This document shows, in pieces, positions 11,641 through 24,063 of a stretch of DNA of 64,000 nucleotides (position 1 is the first letter of the stretch; every line of letters begins with the position of its first letter). Both the position numbers and the translations under genes were made by a program. The stretch lies in contig BRKX01000018.1 in NCBI GenBank assembly GCA_026008535.1, positions 24,684,088 through 24,748,087 on the forward strand. Direction: 5' to 3'. The notes below the pieces were generated by a model, which searched no databases, had not been told where the DNA came from, and worked only from the letters and a program-made list of their open reading frames with translations. Source of the DNA: Perilla frutescens. Lineage: Eukaryota; Streptophyta; Magnoliopsida; Lamiales; Lamiaceae.

Positions 11641-13440
11641 TTAGGACCAGACCCGCAATTGGACGGGGTCAATTGTAGGAGCGACGAGCTTAACCCGAGT
11701 CGATCTCAAAATGAAAACTTTATGAGAAAGAACTATCTATAGGCTACACGTGCTTTCGACAAAACAACTAAAATGCAATCTAAACATTCTAATCAAGTGA
11801 TTTTGGAGATTTAAACTAGGAATTAAATGAACAATCAACAAAACAAACAATAACCATTTAAATGCAAGAAAATGGAAATGAAGATTAGAGGAATTAAGTT
11901 GATTAAGGTATTAGGGTGTAGATTCTCTCAATGGTTGATTACTATGCTTTGTTTAAGTTGATAATGCAAATCTCACGAGTATGGTAGACCCATCCAATTA
12001 GTTTAACGTCTATTAAAGTCACGGATATCCGTTAAACCTCTCTTAGCTATACCATACAAAATGAGACGAACATACTAGGTTTAGGAACCCATGCACCTAG
12101 CATCGAAGGAATTAAATCCGGATATAGGTTCACAATCAAGAAATCCCCTAAATCCTACCAATGCTCAAGTGATGATCAAGCACCTAAACATAAATAAGAA
12201 CAATTCCAACAACAACAACCAACATAAACAAGCATAGATCACAACCAAATCGATCCTCTACCCCCTAATAGGGAGATTAGCCACTAAACATGCTCAAAAC
12301 AACATAAACATCATAGAAGAACTCCATTTCATAAATCAAATGTAAATGAAAACAACTTCTACGATATTATATATCCTTCAAGAGTTTGGAACAAATCCCA
12401 CAAAAACATCCAAGAAATACAAGAAAATGCACAATAAACCTCCTCCGAGCTTAGCTTCCACGTGAGCTCGTCGTCGGTCTTCTCGTTCCTTTTCTCTCCT
12501 CCTTGGCTTGGTTTCCTTGCTCTCCTCTTTCTCCTCTTCTCTTTAGTGGAAAATGGTGGTGAAATGATGGTGAAAAATGGTGTAGAGAGTATGGAAGGGT
12601 GAAGAAAATGGTGAAGGTAGTGTAGAGAAAATGGAGGATGGTGGGGTGAAGAAGATGAAGTGTTGAATGGGGTGAGGATGATTGTGTTCCAAAAGAAAAG
12701 TGTATATGTGCTTTTTTAGTGTAGGGAAATAGAAGAGAGAGAGAGTAGAAGACAGAGAAAAGGTGATCATTTGAGTGATGGAGAGGGATAATTAATTGTA
12801 AGGATTTGGTAGAGGATTTTGGTGCTCAAAAGTCCACAAAGCTAGGGTTAGGTTCTACAAATACCTACTTCCCTAGTATAAGATTAGATTGTCCCAAAGC
12901 TCAAAGATCCCCATGCAAAAAGAATGGAGGGTGAAGGGCATTCATTTTGGTCCAAGATGCCAAGAGGAAAAGGGGAAACAAGTGCCAACAAGGCGCTGAT
13001 CGAGAGGGAAACACCAGCCCGCGCGCCCGCGGGGTTCAAGAATGTCGCGCGCTCGCGGGGATCCCGCGCCCGCGGGGTGCTTGCGCCGAGAGCACCTTCG
13101 CGCGGTCGCGGGACTCGCGCGGCCGTGGGGTCTTGGGTGCCTGAAGTTGCGTGGCCATGGGGAGGGCGCGGTCGTGGGGTTCACTTTTCCATACGGGTTT
13201 ATCTTTTCTGGCCAATCTTCGCTCCGTGCCACCTTATTACCTAAAAATTGAAATATTGCGTACAAATAGCTCAAGTTTTTCAAAACTTGGCTTATTCCAC
13301 CATAAGAGCAGTAGAGAATAAAATCACACAAAACCTATAGACAAACTAGAACAAAATGCTAGAAAATACAAATGAACATGCAAAATTATTCAATCAAATC
13401 ACTATAAATCAACACCAAACAGAAATACAATTTAATGTTA
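11640..13440 (-). mobile_element. LTR-like repeat with a GC-rich word array
   Basis: The left part has a GAGTCGATCTC phrase like the other LTRs here. A dense block at about 13018-13180 repeats words of the GCGCGCCCGCGGGG type (cytosine/guanine rich in an otherwise AT-rich repeat). Orientation is inferred from the tail phrase. No clear target duplication was found, so the borders are approximate. The overlapping ORFs at 12924-13331 come from the GC-rich array and are not regarded as genes. Confidence 0.4.
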
Positions 13441-14525
13441 CACTTTTATGTAATTTTTTATAAAAATATACCAAAATATTTTATTAATTTCACCCATCTA
13501 TACATATATTAAGGAAAAATCGTAGGGGTAAAATTGTCATATAAAAATCATGAATTAAAACTACTTTTAAAATATTTTCTGTTAAAACTATTGTAAAATC
13601 ATGCTTTGGGATAGTGATTGGCATGCCCAGAAACCATGTGGCCTTTTTCTATTGGGCGTAAGTTTGAATCTTGCTGTAATCAACATTTTTTTTCTTTTTT
13701 CTGATTCACCTTTTCGTTGTTTTGGAAATTAATCGATTTGACTCTTCTTTTTTTTTTTTGGAAATCAATTCACCTCCGATGTAAATTTCTTTTATGGTAA
13801 AATTGATTCAGGATCTTTGATATAAATGTAAACTTTTCAACTTCTTAATTTCAACTGTATAAAATGGAGTAAATCACATTCACAAAAATCAATCTATTTA
13901 CAGAGGAAAAAAAAACTTGAAACATGTCTCCTCTTTCATTGATCAAATACAATTATTTTTCTTTGGAGAAATGCCAAAAACAAGCTCAATAAACTCTCTT
14001 TCCTAAGGTGAGTCGTTATACTAAGGAATGGTCATGGTTGGCGGAGCTCCGTAATAAAAATTAAGGGGGAGGAAAAGTGCCTGGCTGATCCGAATTTGGA
14101 TCTGTAGTGGCAACTTGCAGGCATAAATTGGGAGCGGCTAGAAAGAGAAATTAACTGAAGGGTGAGAAGAGGGAACAAGGAGAATTAAGAAGGGAGAGAG
14201 AGAGAGATAACAAAAGTAAAAAGGAAATTGATCTACTGGTTGCCTCTACTAACATTCAGATGGAGTTGTGTTTGGTTGGGCCCATTTTTTACTTTTACAG
14301 TACTTTTTTTTTTATCAATTTAGTAGAACAATAAAAATAAAGTTGTGTAGCAAATTATTAGCATGATTTAAGAAATTTGAGAAAGTGAAAAGAAAAAACA
14401 AGAAGCTTTTGATTTTGTTTTCTTACTAATTTCTATTTTTTCTAATCACGTGGAGTTTATCATTCTAAATTGCACACAATAGTTTTAATTATTTTGAGTT
14501 TTCTTTGATTCCATTAAAAGGCTCC

Positions 14526-14587
<62 letters not shown>

Positions 14588-14588
14588 T
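14526..14588. repeat. ATA/AAT microsatellite
   Basis: About 20 tandem copies of the trinucleotide TAA/AAT are seen directly. Confidence 0.95.
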
Positions 14589-15848
14589 ACAAGAGTATTA
14601 TCTAACCTAATAATTTAGAATTTTTAATTATGGGATTTTTTATTCATTTATTCACTTGGAAGAATATGTATTTGTCTTAGGTTTGCTCAACATCTGTTTT
14701 CGGCGATATGTATGCTAGATATTGGAATATGTGCATGTTGTCATATTGTTTGATTACATATTCTCAATGAAAACAATTACATATATAAATGAACTAATAA
14801 ATTTAAAATGTAAATAAAATACATTACTTTAGAAATATAAACAATAATGTAAAAAAAAAAAACAAAGTAATTGGAATTTAACGTAAATATAATAATGTAT
14901 CAATTATTACACTACATTATATAATTAACATGGCCAATCAATATATAAAGATACATTTATATATCTGTCCAACTCAATCCAATAATATTGAAAATCTCTC
15001 CTAACATTTTCCTAATTGAAAATTACTTAACAATTTTTTAATCTATTTGAACATTCATATACATTCGTTAATTTCACATACTTATAAAAATTCATTTTTG
15101 ATCCCACTGGACACGGTCAAATCCGAAAATGGCCCCAACTTTTTCGAAAATGGTCATTATAAAAATTTTCACATCAAACATGGTCCCAGTCGATTAAAAA
15201 TTTTATTTGTGGTCCCAATTATTTAACGGGTCCGTCAAATATAGACGGGAGCCCCCTCACGTGAGTTGCACGTGATTCTTAAGGCGCGAAAATTCATCCC
15301 TAATCTGTATTTTGCCCTAATTTCATTCTTTCCCCAAATCAACTCGCTCAAATTCCTAATCTCTCAAGATTTCATCCCCAAAATTCACGCACAAATTCCG
15401 TTGATTTTTCACGCATTCACAAAAACCTACTGCCCAATAGAGAGAACATTAAGAATCTATAGTCAGAATCTTCAAATTTCGCGATGATAAGGCGAAAATC
15501 ATCCATTGCCGTGGCACACCCAAGTTACGGGGATTGCGAGTTTTGGAACACACTGAGGCTGCAGCATTGAGGTATGATGTTGCACTATGAAGATAAATTC
15601 GAGTACATAGGTGGGAGAACCAGTGTATTTGATTTCATAGATTGGAAAAAATAGAATATGAAATATCTAAAGGGTTTATGCGAGGGTTTGGGTTATATGT
15701 TTTTTTCGGTTATGGAAGAACATATGCTACCTTTAGAAACTGATGAACATGCTATGTTGATTAAAAAGGCAGCCGTGAATTCTAGAGAATTCACCATATA
15801 TTTAGATAGTGTGAAGAATGCATATGGTGTTCTATACACATTGGAAGG

Positions 15849-16180
15849 GGAAGGTGTTGATGTTGTGAATGAACAGGTGGAAGGGGTTTGTGTTGATGCT
15901 TTGAATAAGCAGATAGAAGGGGTTTGTGTTGATGCTTTGAATTGAGCAGGTGGAAGGGGTTCGTGTTGATGCATTGAATGAGCATAAGGAAGATGTTTCT
16001 GTCGATGCTTTGAATGAGTAGGAGGGAGGGGTTTGGGTTGATGCTGTCAATAGAAGGAAGGGGAAGGTTCTAGAGTTGTGAATGAGTAGAGAGCTGTGAA
16101 TGAGCAAATAGAAGGGGAAGGTTTTCGAGCTGTTGATGAGCAGAGAGAAGGGGAAGGTTTTAAAGCTGTGAATGAGCAGA
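15849..16180 (+). repeat. 36-bp coding tandem repeats in MULE1
   Basis: Units of 12 codons (consensus with GVCVDALN and EQ-EG) repeat from about 15849, drift after an extra T near 15944, and pass into related NEQ-EGEGF units to about 16180. The repeat block explains the minus-strand ORFs reported by any frame search here. Confidence 0.7.
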
Positions 16181-18459
16181 TAGAAGATAGTTGTGAGGCA
16201 TTTATTGATAATTACATTGGTGAAGATGAGAGCTCAGATGAAGATGAGGACTTCATATTCAAGGAAGATAGTTGTGAGTCAATTATAGATGACATTATCT
16301 ATGATAAGAATGTTGACAAAGAGGTTGAGTGGGCAGAACCAGAACAGGTGAGTGGTGAGGACTCTGATTCAGGTGGCATGTTAGATGGGAGCAGATCTGA
16401 TAGTGATTTCCAAAGCATAGATACTGACAATGATGAAACAACCACAGAAGATGTGATGAGTGGAAGCTATAATGGAAGAGGATTCTTCTTGGGCCAGAAG
16501 TTCAATACTAAAGCTCAATTCAAAGAAGATGTTCATAGCTATGCAGTGAAGGTTGGAAGACCCTGCAACTTTTTTAAAAATGGCAGTAGGAGGATATATG
16601 CAAAGTGCAAAAAGAAAGATGATGGGTGTGGTTGGCATATAAATGTACTCAAGGTCAAAGATGAGACATCATTTTAGATTAGAGAAATGGACCCGGTTCC
16701 ATGTTTCATCATTGTCAGTTCCATATTTCCAATGTTTCATGTTTCCAATGCCAAGTCAACCTGGTTAGCTATGAGATTTGAGACAACTTTCAGATGTGAA
16801 CCTAATAGGAGTGCTAGTGGCTTTAGAAAAGCTGCAATTACTGAACTTGGTATCTTTATTTCACCTCAGCAAGCCTTTAGAACAAGGGAGAAGGCACTAA
16901 AGATGATTGAAGGAGACACCAGTGATCAATACACTAGGTTGTGGGATTATGCAGACATGCTTCACAAGAAAAACCCAGGCTCCACAGTTCTTGTCCAACT
17001 AGATACCACAACTGAAGAAAGAACTTTCAAGAGCTTCTATGTGTGCCTAGCTACCATGAAATTGGGATTTAAATCAGGGTGTAGGCCTTGGATAGGAGTA
17101 GATGGGTGACATTTGACTGGTTCACATTCAGGGGTGTTATTATCTGCTGTGGGAATGGATCCTAACAATGATCCTTTCCTCCTTGCCTATGCAGTGGTTG
17201 CAGTTGAGAATAAAGAGGCATGAGAATGGTTTATGACATTGTTGAGGCAGGATTTGATGGGTGATAGAGAAGATGTATATTGTTTCATGTCTGACAAGCA
17301 AAAAGGATTAATTTGTGCCTTTAAGATGATTCTACCAGGTGTAGAGAACCGGTTCTGTGTGAGGCATTTGCATGGCAACATGAAGAGGACAAGTTTTAGA
17401 GGAAATGACTTCAAGAAATTGCTATGGAGGGCTGCAAATGCCACCACTGTTGGTGCTTTCAAATGTGTGATGGAAGAGCTAGAGAAGAAGGATGCAAATT
17501 ACTATGCATGGCTGCAAGCAAAGCCAACAAGAGAGTGGTCTAAGTCACACTTTACAACATTTGGCAAGAGTGACACTTTAGTTAACAATATGTGTGAGCA
17601 ATTTAACAACTGTATAATAGATGCTAGAGATAAGCCTATTATCATTATGTTGGAGTAGATCAGACAATGGATCATGAAAAGGCTTCAGAAAAATAGAGAC
17701 CAAGCTGAGTGCAAGTGGGAAGGCAGGTTACTATGTGCTAGGATTGCTAAGATTCTCAACAAAACAGTGAAAGCTTCTTCTGATTGCATTCCAATGAAGG
17801 CTGCCTCAAATAGATATGAAATCTCAAGCTTGGATGGATCAAGATATGCAGTGGACTTACGTGCTAGGACTTGTGATTGTAGGAGATGGGAATTATCTGG
17901 TATTCCTTGCAAGCATGCTACTAGTGCTATTTTTGCAGAGGGTGGTGCACCAGAAGACTATGTAGACACTTGCTACCATGTTGAGATCTATTGTGCAGTT
18001 TATGCACATGCTATAGCCCCTATGGGTGGACAAGACATATGGGAGAAAATAGGCTATATACCTCCACTGCCACCTAACAATCATAAGAAGATAAAAGGCA
18101 GACCTCAAAGAGAAAGAAGAGTTGGTGCCACTGATAGTCCTTACAAGAAGCAAAAGAAGCCCACTGATAAGATACAAAGCTTAGGAAAACAAAAATTCAC
18201 TGTGAAGTGCAAGTATTGTGGAGAGCTTGGGCATAACAGACTTGGATGTGTAAAGAGAAAGGTATGATTAGTGTTAATTCATAATGTTATAGCTTAACTA
18301 TCTATGATGTAAATTCAGATTGTCCTAACATTAAATAAATTTGAATTTTGATAGGAGGCTGAAGGTGAATGTTCAGTGAGAAAAGTCAAGAAGGTTGTTG
18401 TGGTTTGTAAGTTTTGCTTGGATATTGGACACTATTACCAGGATTGTCCATTGAGGTAG

Positions 18460-18545
18460 TTGTTTGAAGCTGAAGCACAAGAGAATCAGGAGGCTGAAGC
18501 ACAAGAGAATCAGGAAGCTGAAGCACAAGAGAATCAGGAAGATGA
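18460..18545 (+). repeat. Short coding repeat, EAEAQENQ units
   Basis: Three to four 24-bp units (AGGCTGAAGCACAAGAGAATC type) encode acidic EAEAQENQ repeats in the C-terminal exon of the MULE1 transposase. Confidence 0.8.
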
Positions 18546-18623
18546 AGCAGTTGATAATCAGTCAGGTGCTAACTTGCAAGAACCTGAAGTGCAAGAATTC
18601 ACACAACCTGATTTCCCTATGAC

Positions 18624-20125
18624 TGATAACATCATATTTTGCATGTAGTTTGAGGTATATTTGAGTGGTATTTGATGGGCATTGCATGCATGAAGTGTTG
18701 AGTTTTGCATAGTTTTCTATGTTTTGTGCAATGTCACGTGTTTGTTTATTGTGAAGGGAATTAATGCCATTTTTTGTGTGGACCTCAAATGAGTGTGGGA
18801 ACACCCTAGAAAGATGGGAAATCAAGTTAGGAACGCGTTGCAAAAAGAATCGGGTCAATCGAACAAGAAACGAGTGAGAACGAAGCAGAGGCTGCTGGAG
18901 CTGAAATATATTCGCGACCGGACTCGCGACCGGGGGGTCGCGAATCTCCTTCTTCCCCTTTTACTGTATGTTCGCGACAGAGAGGGGGGTCTCCTTTGTT
19001 TTATTCGCGACCCGGTCGTGAATTTGGGCACCCGGTCGTGAATTTTGGCCACGTCAGCGCCACGTGGATTCGCGACCTGAGTCGCGGGTGACTGGATCGC
19101 GAGCAAGGTCGCAAATCGAGCGGGCCGTCCGATTTTTGACCTATTTTTGGGCTTTTCTTTACTTGGTATTTAAGGGTTTCCTTGGACGAAAATACACACA
19201 ATTCCACCTACCCAAAAGTTGCCACCAGAGGTTTGCTACAGAGAAAAACAGACGCGAAGAACAAGACCAAAGGATTCAAGATCTTTCAAGATTAGAGACA
19301 GATTAATTCTTCCGGGTTTTATTTTCTCTATTCTAAGGATTGTTCATGTTTTCTTTGTGGATTCAAGATCTTTCAAGATTAGTTATTTTCTCTATTCTAA
19401 GGATTGTTCATGTTTTCTTTGTGGATGATTTTAGTATTCTAGGGTTGTTTATGATTCAAACTATGAAGTTCGTTTAATCTATTGATTTCTTATGCTTATG
19501 ATTTTATTGTGTTTTGCTTATTCTCGTATTTATCTGTATTATTTACCTGATCAATAAATGGTACAATTTGATGTGTTAATTCATAAATCGAGAGAGGAGT
19601 TTTAACACGTGATCTGGAATAAGTAACTTGTTAATCAATAACATTCGAGAGAGTTGGGATTAATTGAGAGAGTAATAGACCCTAGGAGCCTTTAGGAGTT
19701 GCATGCTAGGTATCAAACGGAGACGTTAATACGAGTTTTGTAATCTACAACCTAGGCACTTCGAGAGAAGGTTTAGGATGCATCAGTGGTTGCTCTAGCA
19801 CAATTTAAGTCCCAATATAGACATAAGAATGAAAGGATTAAATGAATGGATTAGTTGATGATTAAGCAATCCTAGAATACGTCTTTTATTCACTATTTGA
19901 TTTATCTGTGTTTATTTCTGCCGTGGTAATTTAGTTTGTTTATTATTATCAGATTTTATTTAGTTCAATTCAATCATGTTTGGAAGTCTAGATAACTGCA
20001 GGAAGTTAGATTAAAATAACTAGTAGATTAATTATTAAATCTCTGTGGATACGATACTCTTGTTCACCGCTATACTAGAAGCCTCACTGTACACTTGCAG
20101 TTTAGGTGAAAATAAATACCGAACA
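18624..20125 (+). mobile_element. Solo LTR inside the MULE1 transposase
   Basis: It starts TGATAACATCATATTTTGCA and ends AATACCGAACA, giving TG...CA ends. The flanking pentamers are ATGAC (18619-18623) and GTGAC (20126-20130), a target duplication with one change. Reading the MULE across the insertion, with one target copy, keeps the transposase frame. No internal retrotransposon region is present, so it is a solo LTR of 1502 bp. A block at 18911-19105 repeats TTCGCGACC and its complement. The phrase CTCTGTGGATACGATACTC near the 3' end is typical of long plant gypsy-type LTRs. Confidence 0.85.
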
Positions 20126-20831
20126 GTGACTCAAGAGGATGAGCCTGATTTCCCTAATTTCCCTCCTAAGCTTGATAACTTGCCAGCCACTAAAGTGCAA
20201 CAGTCCAAGAAGCCAACAACAAGAAAAGGAAGAAAACTCCTTGTAAGTTACAATTCAGTTACTTGGACCTCAGTGTGTATTTTTGCTTATTAATAAATTA
20301 ATTTACTCTTTTTAGGCAATCAAAAAGAAGGGCAGACAGGGCAGATGAAGAAAGAATCAGCCAGATGAAGGCATTCAATTCATGGAACTTTTGAATATTT
20401 GAAAGTGTTGAACTTGTTGAACTTGGATATTTATGTCTTTTTGATGTGTTGAACTTGTATGGTATTCTGTTATGACTTTTGAAATAGTAGCAGTATAGCT
20501 TTTGAAATAGTAGTTATGGACAGTAGGCTTTTGATCCAAGGAAATAGCAGTAATTTACCCCTTTTGATATGTTGAACTTGAATGGTATCTGTTTATGCTT
20601 ATTGGAACTTGAATATTATCTGTTTATGCCTTTTGGAGCTTGAATGGTTTTTATTTTGTTTTGCCCTATTTGTGCATTTCTGTTAGCAAATAGATATTCA
20701 TTTCATTGATTGGAATAGTGGCATTCCATTTCATTACAGCTGCATTATAGCTTCTGATCATTACAGTAGCATTTCATTACATTACAGCTCCATTACATTA
20801 CAGCTCCATTACATCTTCAATTACAGCTGCA

Positions 20832-21191
20832 TTACATCTTCAAGAAAATTGCCACCAACAAAAACAATTGTAGAACACATAGAATCTTCATTATCTTCTT
20901 CATCTTACCAACCTCTTGGCCCAGATTCTTCACTTCTTTCACCATATTTCTCACTTCTTCAGGTAGCTTCAATTTTCCTAGGTGGCTATCAAAGCTACTG
21001 TCCTCTGAAATGAAATCTTCATCCTCCAACATGAAAAAACCGCACCCTTTACCATATTGAGAATCTGGGCAGTTGTAGAATGCCTTGCCTCGGCTGTGAG
21101 GTTGTTTGGATACCCATCTCAGGGCTGCTCTACCACAGTGACAAGTTAGAAAACCTCTACCAAAATGCTTATTGCTTGATGCAGCAGACAT
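20832..21191 (-). CDS. GRF-type zinc-finger ORF of MULE1
   Basis: This 119-residue ORF is intact. After a short Ser/Ala start, residues about 15-60 form a GRF zinc finger: CHCG, then a Trp-Val block, a RGKAFYNCP motif and a GCGFF motif, with Cys residues at the expected spacing. A Lys/Glu/Leu heptad-like stretch follows (about 75-100), then a hydrophobic C-terminal segment (LCVLQLFLLVAIF) that could span a membrane. Small plant GRF-finger/coiled-coil/TM proteins are often carried by MULE-type elements; the finger is generally associated with nucleic-acid binding. The ATG at 21191 was preferred because the longer upstream frame has no similarity. It lies tail to tail with the transposase. Unlike the transposase it has no lesion, which could reflect chance or a retained role. 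Confidence 0.7.
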   Translation of the reverse strand: MSAASSNKHFGRGFLTCHCGRAALRWVSKQPHSRGKAFYNCPDSQYGKGCGFFMLEDEDFISEDSSFDSHLGKLKLPEEVRNMVKEVKNLGQEVGKMKKIMKILCVLQLFLLVAIFLKM

Positions 21192-22381
21192 GATTTTGTG
21201 TGTAGATTTTTTAGGATGGTTGTGTGTTTTGATTGTTTGTGGAGAGTGTGTATATATACAAATGTATTCCCTCAGTTTCTGCACTCAATTTTCCCTCCAA
21301 AATGCTAACTTTCCCTCCAAAGTTGATTGACAAGTCAATCCAACTGTTTTAGTTGAGAAATACAAAAATTTACTACTTTTAACGTTTGGGACCAAAAATG
21401 GCAGTAAAAATTAACGGTAAACGTGACGGAAGGACCAATTTTGATATCCCAAGACCATTTTCGAAAAAATTGCGGCAATTTTCGGATTCGACCGTGCCCA
21501 GTGGGACCAAAAATGAATTTTTCTCTGTGTATTACAAATAAACAGTGTATCTAACCACGATTAACAAAAATATTAAAATATTTACAATAATTAAAGATCA
21601 ATATCAAATATGGACATATGCACGGATATATTTACCACCTTTCCACATATTTACATATTTCTGATGCCAAGCCATATTTTATATTTGTAATTTTTAAAAT
21701 ATAATTATAAGCATGTTTTGCAATATTTTTTAAAATCTATAATTTAATTAGATTTTTATTAGATAATGTCATATTATGCTATGAATAATGGTTATAAGTA
21801 CGTAAGAATCATGTATATATACAACTTCTATATAATGTTTTTTTTTTTGTTTTGTTAGGAGACATGCTCAAATTTTTTTTGTTAAATGTTACAAAATTAG
21901 CTAGAATGGTATATGAATATTTAATTGAGAAATGAAACAAATAAAATAATATATTTATAAATAGTGGGATAATATAATGATGTAATATTACTAATTATAA
22001 TAATAATTAGAAATAAATAATTACAATGATATATATATATATAGATATGTGTGTGTGTGTGTGTGTAGTTTAACTATTTAGAATTGAATTTATATTTTAT
22101 TCAATGTTAATTTTATAACCATAATCACTTTATAGAAATGAACAAAATCGCATTTTAAAGTAAAGAGTGGACCGACTAAAAATATTGAGATGACATGGGT
22201 TTAATTTATCCTTCACATTTTTGCTTTTGTATATGTTTAGAAAGATGGTGAATAAATGATATCGAATGAAAATATAATGTTTTACCCATTTGAATGAGCA
22301 ATAAAAAATTACATATTAAATGAAAACTAAATATATTTTTAAAATAAAATAGCACCGAGTATCGCACGGGAGATATACTAG

Positions 22382-23500
22382 TAAACTTATAAAATTAAGA
22401 TGAAGAAATGAAATCGTGAATCTAACGGCAAGTTCAATTAATTATTGGATGATTGATTCATTTCTTAATTCATTCATATTTTTAGAGAGATTTTATGTAT
22501 ACTTTGATTAGTTTTAAATATACAAGTCAAATCTTCTTAAACTGACCGCAAAGATATAATTGTAAAATAATATTAATCACTATTTAAATATTTAATTAAA
22601 AATTATTATATAATTGAAATTTATCATAATTTAGAAATTATGGTTGGCCACACTATGGCCGAATAGCATTACCCTATATGTATATATAAGATTTGGTTCA
22701 AATGAGAACGCAACTTTAAATGGGAACTATGAACTATTTACTGCCGTTGGATCTATTAAATTTAAGGATGCGGATTTAGATTGAAATTTAATGTTTCTTT
22801 TTAATTATAATAGTTTTTGAATTAGATATGGGAATGATAGTATTTTTATAATTCAATTCCACAATAATAGGTCTTATCCTATCTATATTTATTTTTATTT
22901 TCTTTATTTCTCTTTTCTACTATCTATGTGATTTTATGTTTATTCTGTAGAATTTTATTTTATCTGTTTCATCCTCCACCGTTTTTATCGGGAGTTCTTC
23001 AATTTTTTTTGTTTCATCCTCCCACTATTTAATTAACAATAATTTTCATGATTTCTAAAACATGTTTGTCAATAAGTAACAAACAACACTTAACAAAGCA
23101 TCAATTGTCATCATATATATTATTAACAAAAAAATCGAATTGTTTCTCATCATGTAATGAAATGGTATTTGAGAAGCAATAAAATACTAATAAACAAGCA
23201 ATGAATTATTTCTGGCTAAAATTTAAGAAATTATAATACCATAATCATTGAAATGGTACATAATAATAAATAGAATAACATGCATTGTAACATTATATAA
23301 AATGCAATCAAATTTCTTATTTTCGATCAATATATACGACGAGTTTTCGAATGTTCTTGGTAATAATGGGAAATTTGTTGCTTATGATGTTAGATTTCGT
23401 AGCTTAGAATGTTTGAATTTGGTGTTATGTCGGTTTTGTTACTTAGACGGTAATATGCAGTGGCTCAACAATGATTGGCGACTAGGAGAGAGAAAAGGAG
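22382..23500. other. AT-rich intergenic or repeat DNA, no gene seen
   Basis: No coding region is recognised. The stretch from about 22674 (TATATATAAGATTTGGTTCAAATGAG) resembles a common plant repeat terminus, perhaps Helitron-like, but its partner end was not found. The ORF at 23248-23616 ends in an Arg-Glu microsatellite and is not considered a gene. Confidence 0.4.
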
Positions 23501-23505
23501 AGAAC

Positions 23506-23507
23506 GT

Positions 23508-23567
<60 letters not shown>
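23506..23567. repeat. GC then GA dinucleotide microsatellite
   Basis: A run of CG repeats passes directly into a GA run of about 25 units. Confidence 0.95.
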
Positions 23568-23570
<3 letters not shown>

Positions 23571-23794
23571 GGTTATGAAGATTTATTTGGATATTTCTAT
23601 ATCATTAAAGATATGAAATTACATCAATATTATTATGTTTATAATTTATTCTAAATTGATAATTATGGTATCTTTCATGATGTTAATCTCAGTTATTCAT
23701 ACATACAAATTGAAAGGCTAGAATTTGTTCTCAGTTCTCACACAAAAAGTGGTCCTCGTTATAACCTATCCCGTGGCACCTATATCATTTTTAG

Positions 23795-23847
<53 letters not shown>

Positions 23848-23848
23848 G
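23795..23848. repeat. ATT microsatellite
   Basis: About 17 tandem ATT units are seen directly. Confidence 0.95.
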
Positions 23849-23875
23849 AGCTCACTGAACTTATGTCTTTTAAAG

Positions 23876-23965
23876 TAAAACTTTAAATTTATGGTGATCC
23901 ATTTTCGAAGCCCAAAACTTTAAATTTATGGTGATCCATTTTCGAAGTCCAAAACTTTAGCCCAA
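23876..23965. repeat. Two-copy direct repeat of about 45 bp
   Basis: The phrase starting AAAACTTTAAATTTATGG and continuing through a GATCCATTTTCGAAG block occurs twice in tandem. Confidence 0.8.
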
Positions 23966-24063
23966 TATTTATTTAATTTGAGCCCAACAATTATTATGTT
24001 TTAACTTAAGACCAGATTAATATTTCTTTCCTAGTTGAATATTTTTGTTGCTTGTCTTCTAGG

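Larger units (their letters stand above)
15658..20348 (+). pseudogene. MULE transposase, decayed, split by a solo LTR
   Basis: This is a MuDR/FAR1-type transposase. In order one sees: an acidic N-terminal part with 36-bp repeats (VDALN-type, 15840-16200); a MuDR DNA-binding region (FFLGQKFNTKAQFKEDV, then Cys-rich CKKKDDGCGWH); the DDE core with IGVDG, FMSDKQKGL and NNMCEQFNN holding D, D and E; a SWIM finger (CDCRRWELSGIPCKH); and zinc knuckles CKYCGELGHNRLGC and CKFCLDIGHYYQDC. Introns are inferred at 18262-18354 and 20243-20315. The frame stays open from 16096 apart from stops at about 16675, 17107, 17221, 17656 and 18457, most explained by CAG or TGG changing to a stop. Small indels affect 15940-16095. 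The LTR interrupts the last large exon after codon PM; the same frame resumes after its target copy. The ending AIKKKGRQGR is at 20316-20348. Not functional as read. Confidence 0.85.
15091..21525 (+). mobile_element. Mutator-like element (MULE1) with two genes
   Basis: The left end TTCATTTTTGATCCCACTGG and the reverse complement of the right end (TTCATTTTTGGTCCCACTGG) are inverted repeats. The match continues for about 70 bp with few mismatches through the ACACGGTC, AATCCGAAAAT and TTTTTCGAAAATGG blocks. Inside are a decayed MULE transposase on the plus strand and a convergent GRF zinc-finger ORF on the minus strand. A 9-bp target duplication was not found. The element also carries a solo LTR at 18624-20125. 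Confidence 0.85.
13497..22381 (+). mobile_element. Candidate Helitron, interrupted by a MULE
   Basis: The 5' end TCTATACATATATTAAGG follows an A, and the far end ATATACTAG is followed by T, as expected for Helitrons, which start with TC, end with CTRR and insert between A and T. The 5' end resembles the start of the Helitron at 53740 (both continue into AAAATCGTA). Without the MULE at 15091-21525 the element would be about 2.4 kb, non-autonomous, with no Rep/helicase reading. The 3' hairpin is weak here (CCG...CGG), so pairing these two ends is inference. Confidence 0.4.

Noticed and set aside
12924..13331. Overlapping GC-rich ORFs on both strands
   Set aside because: They derive from the repeated GCGCGCCCGCGGGG-type words of an LTR-like repeat and have no family features.
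15091..21534. TGTGTATTA after the MULE1 right end considered as a 9-bp target duplication
   Set aside because: The left flank (around ACATACTTA) does not match it; no duplication is claimed.
22674..22790. TATATATAAGATTTGGTTC block considered as a Helitron 5' end
   Set aside because: It resembles a common plant repeat start but no matching 3' end was located.
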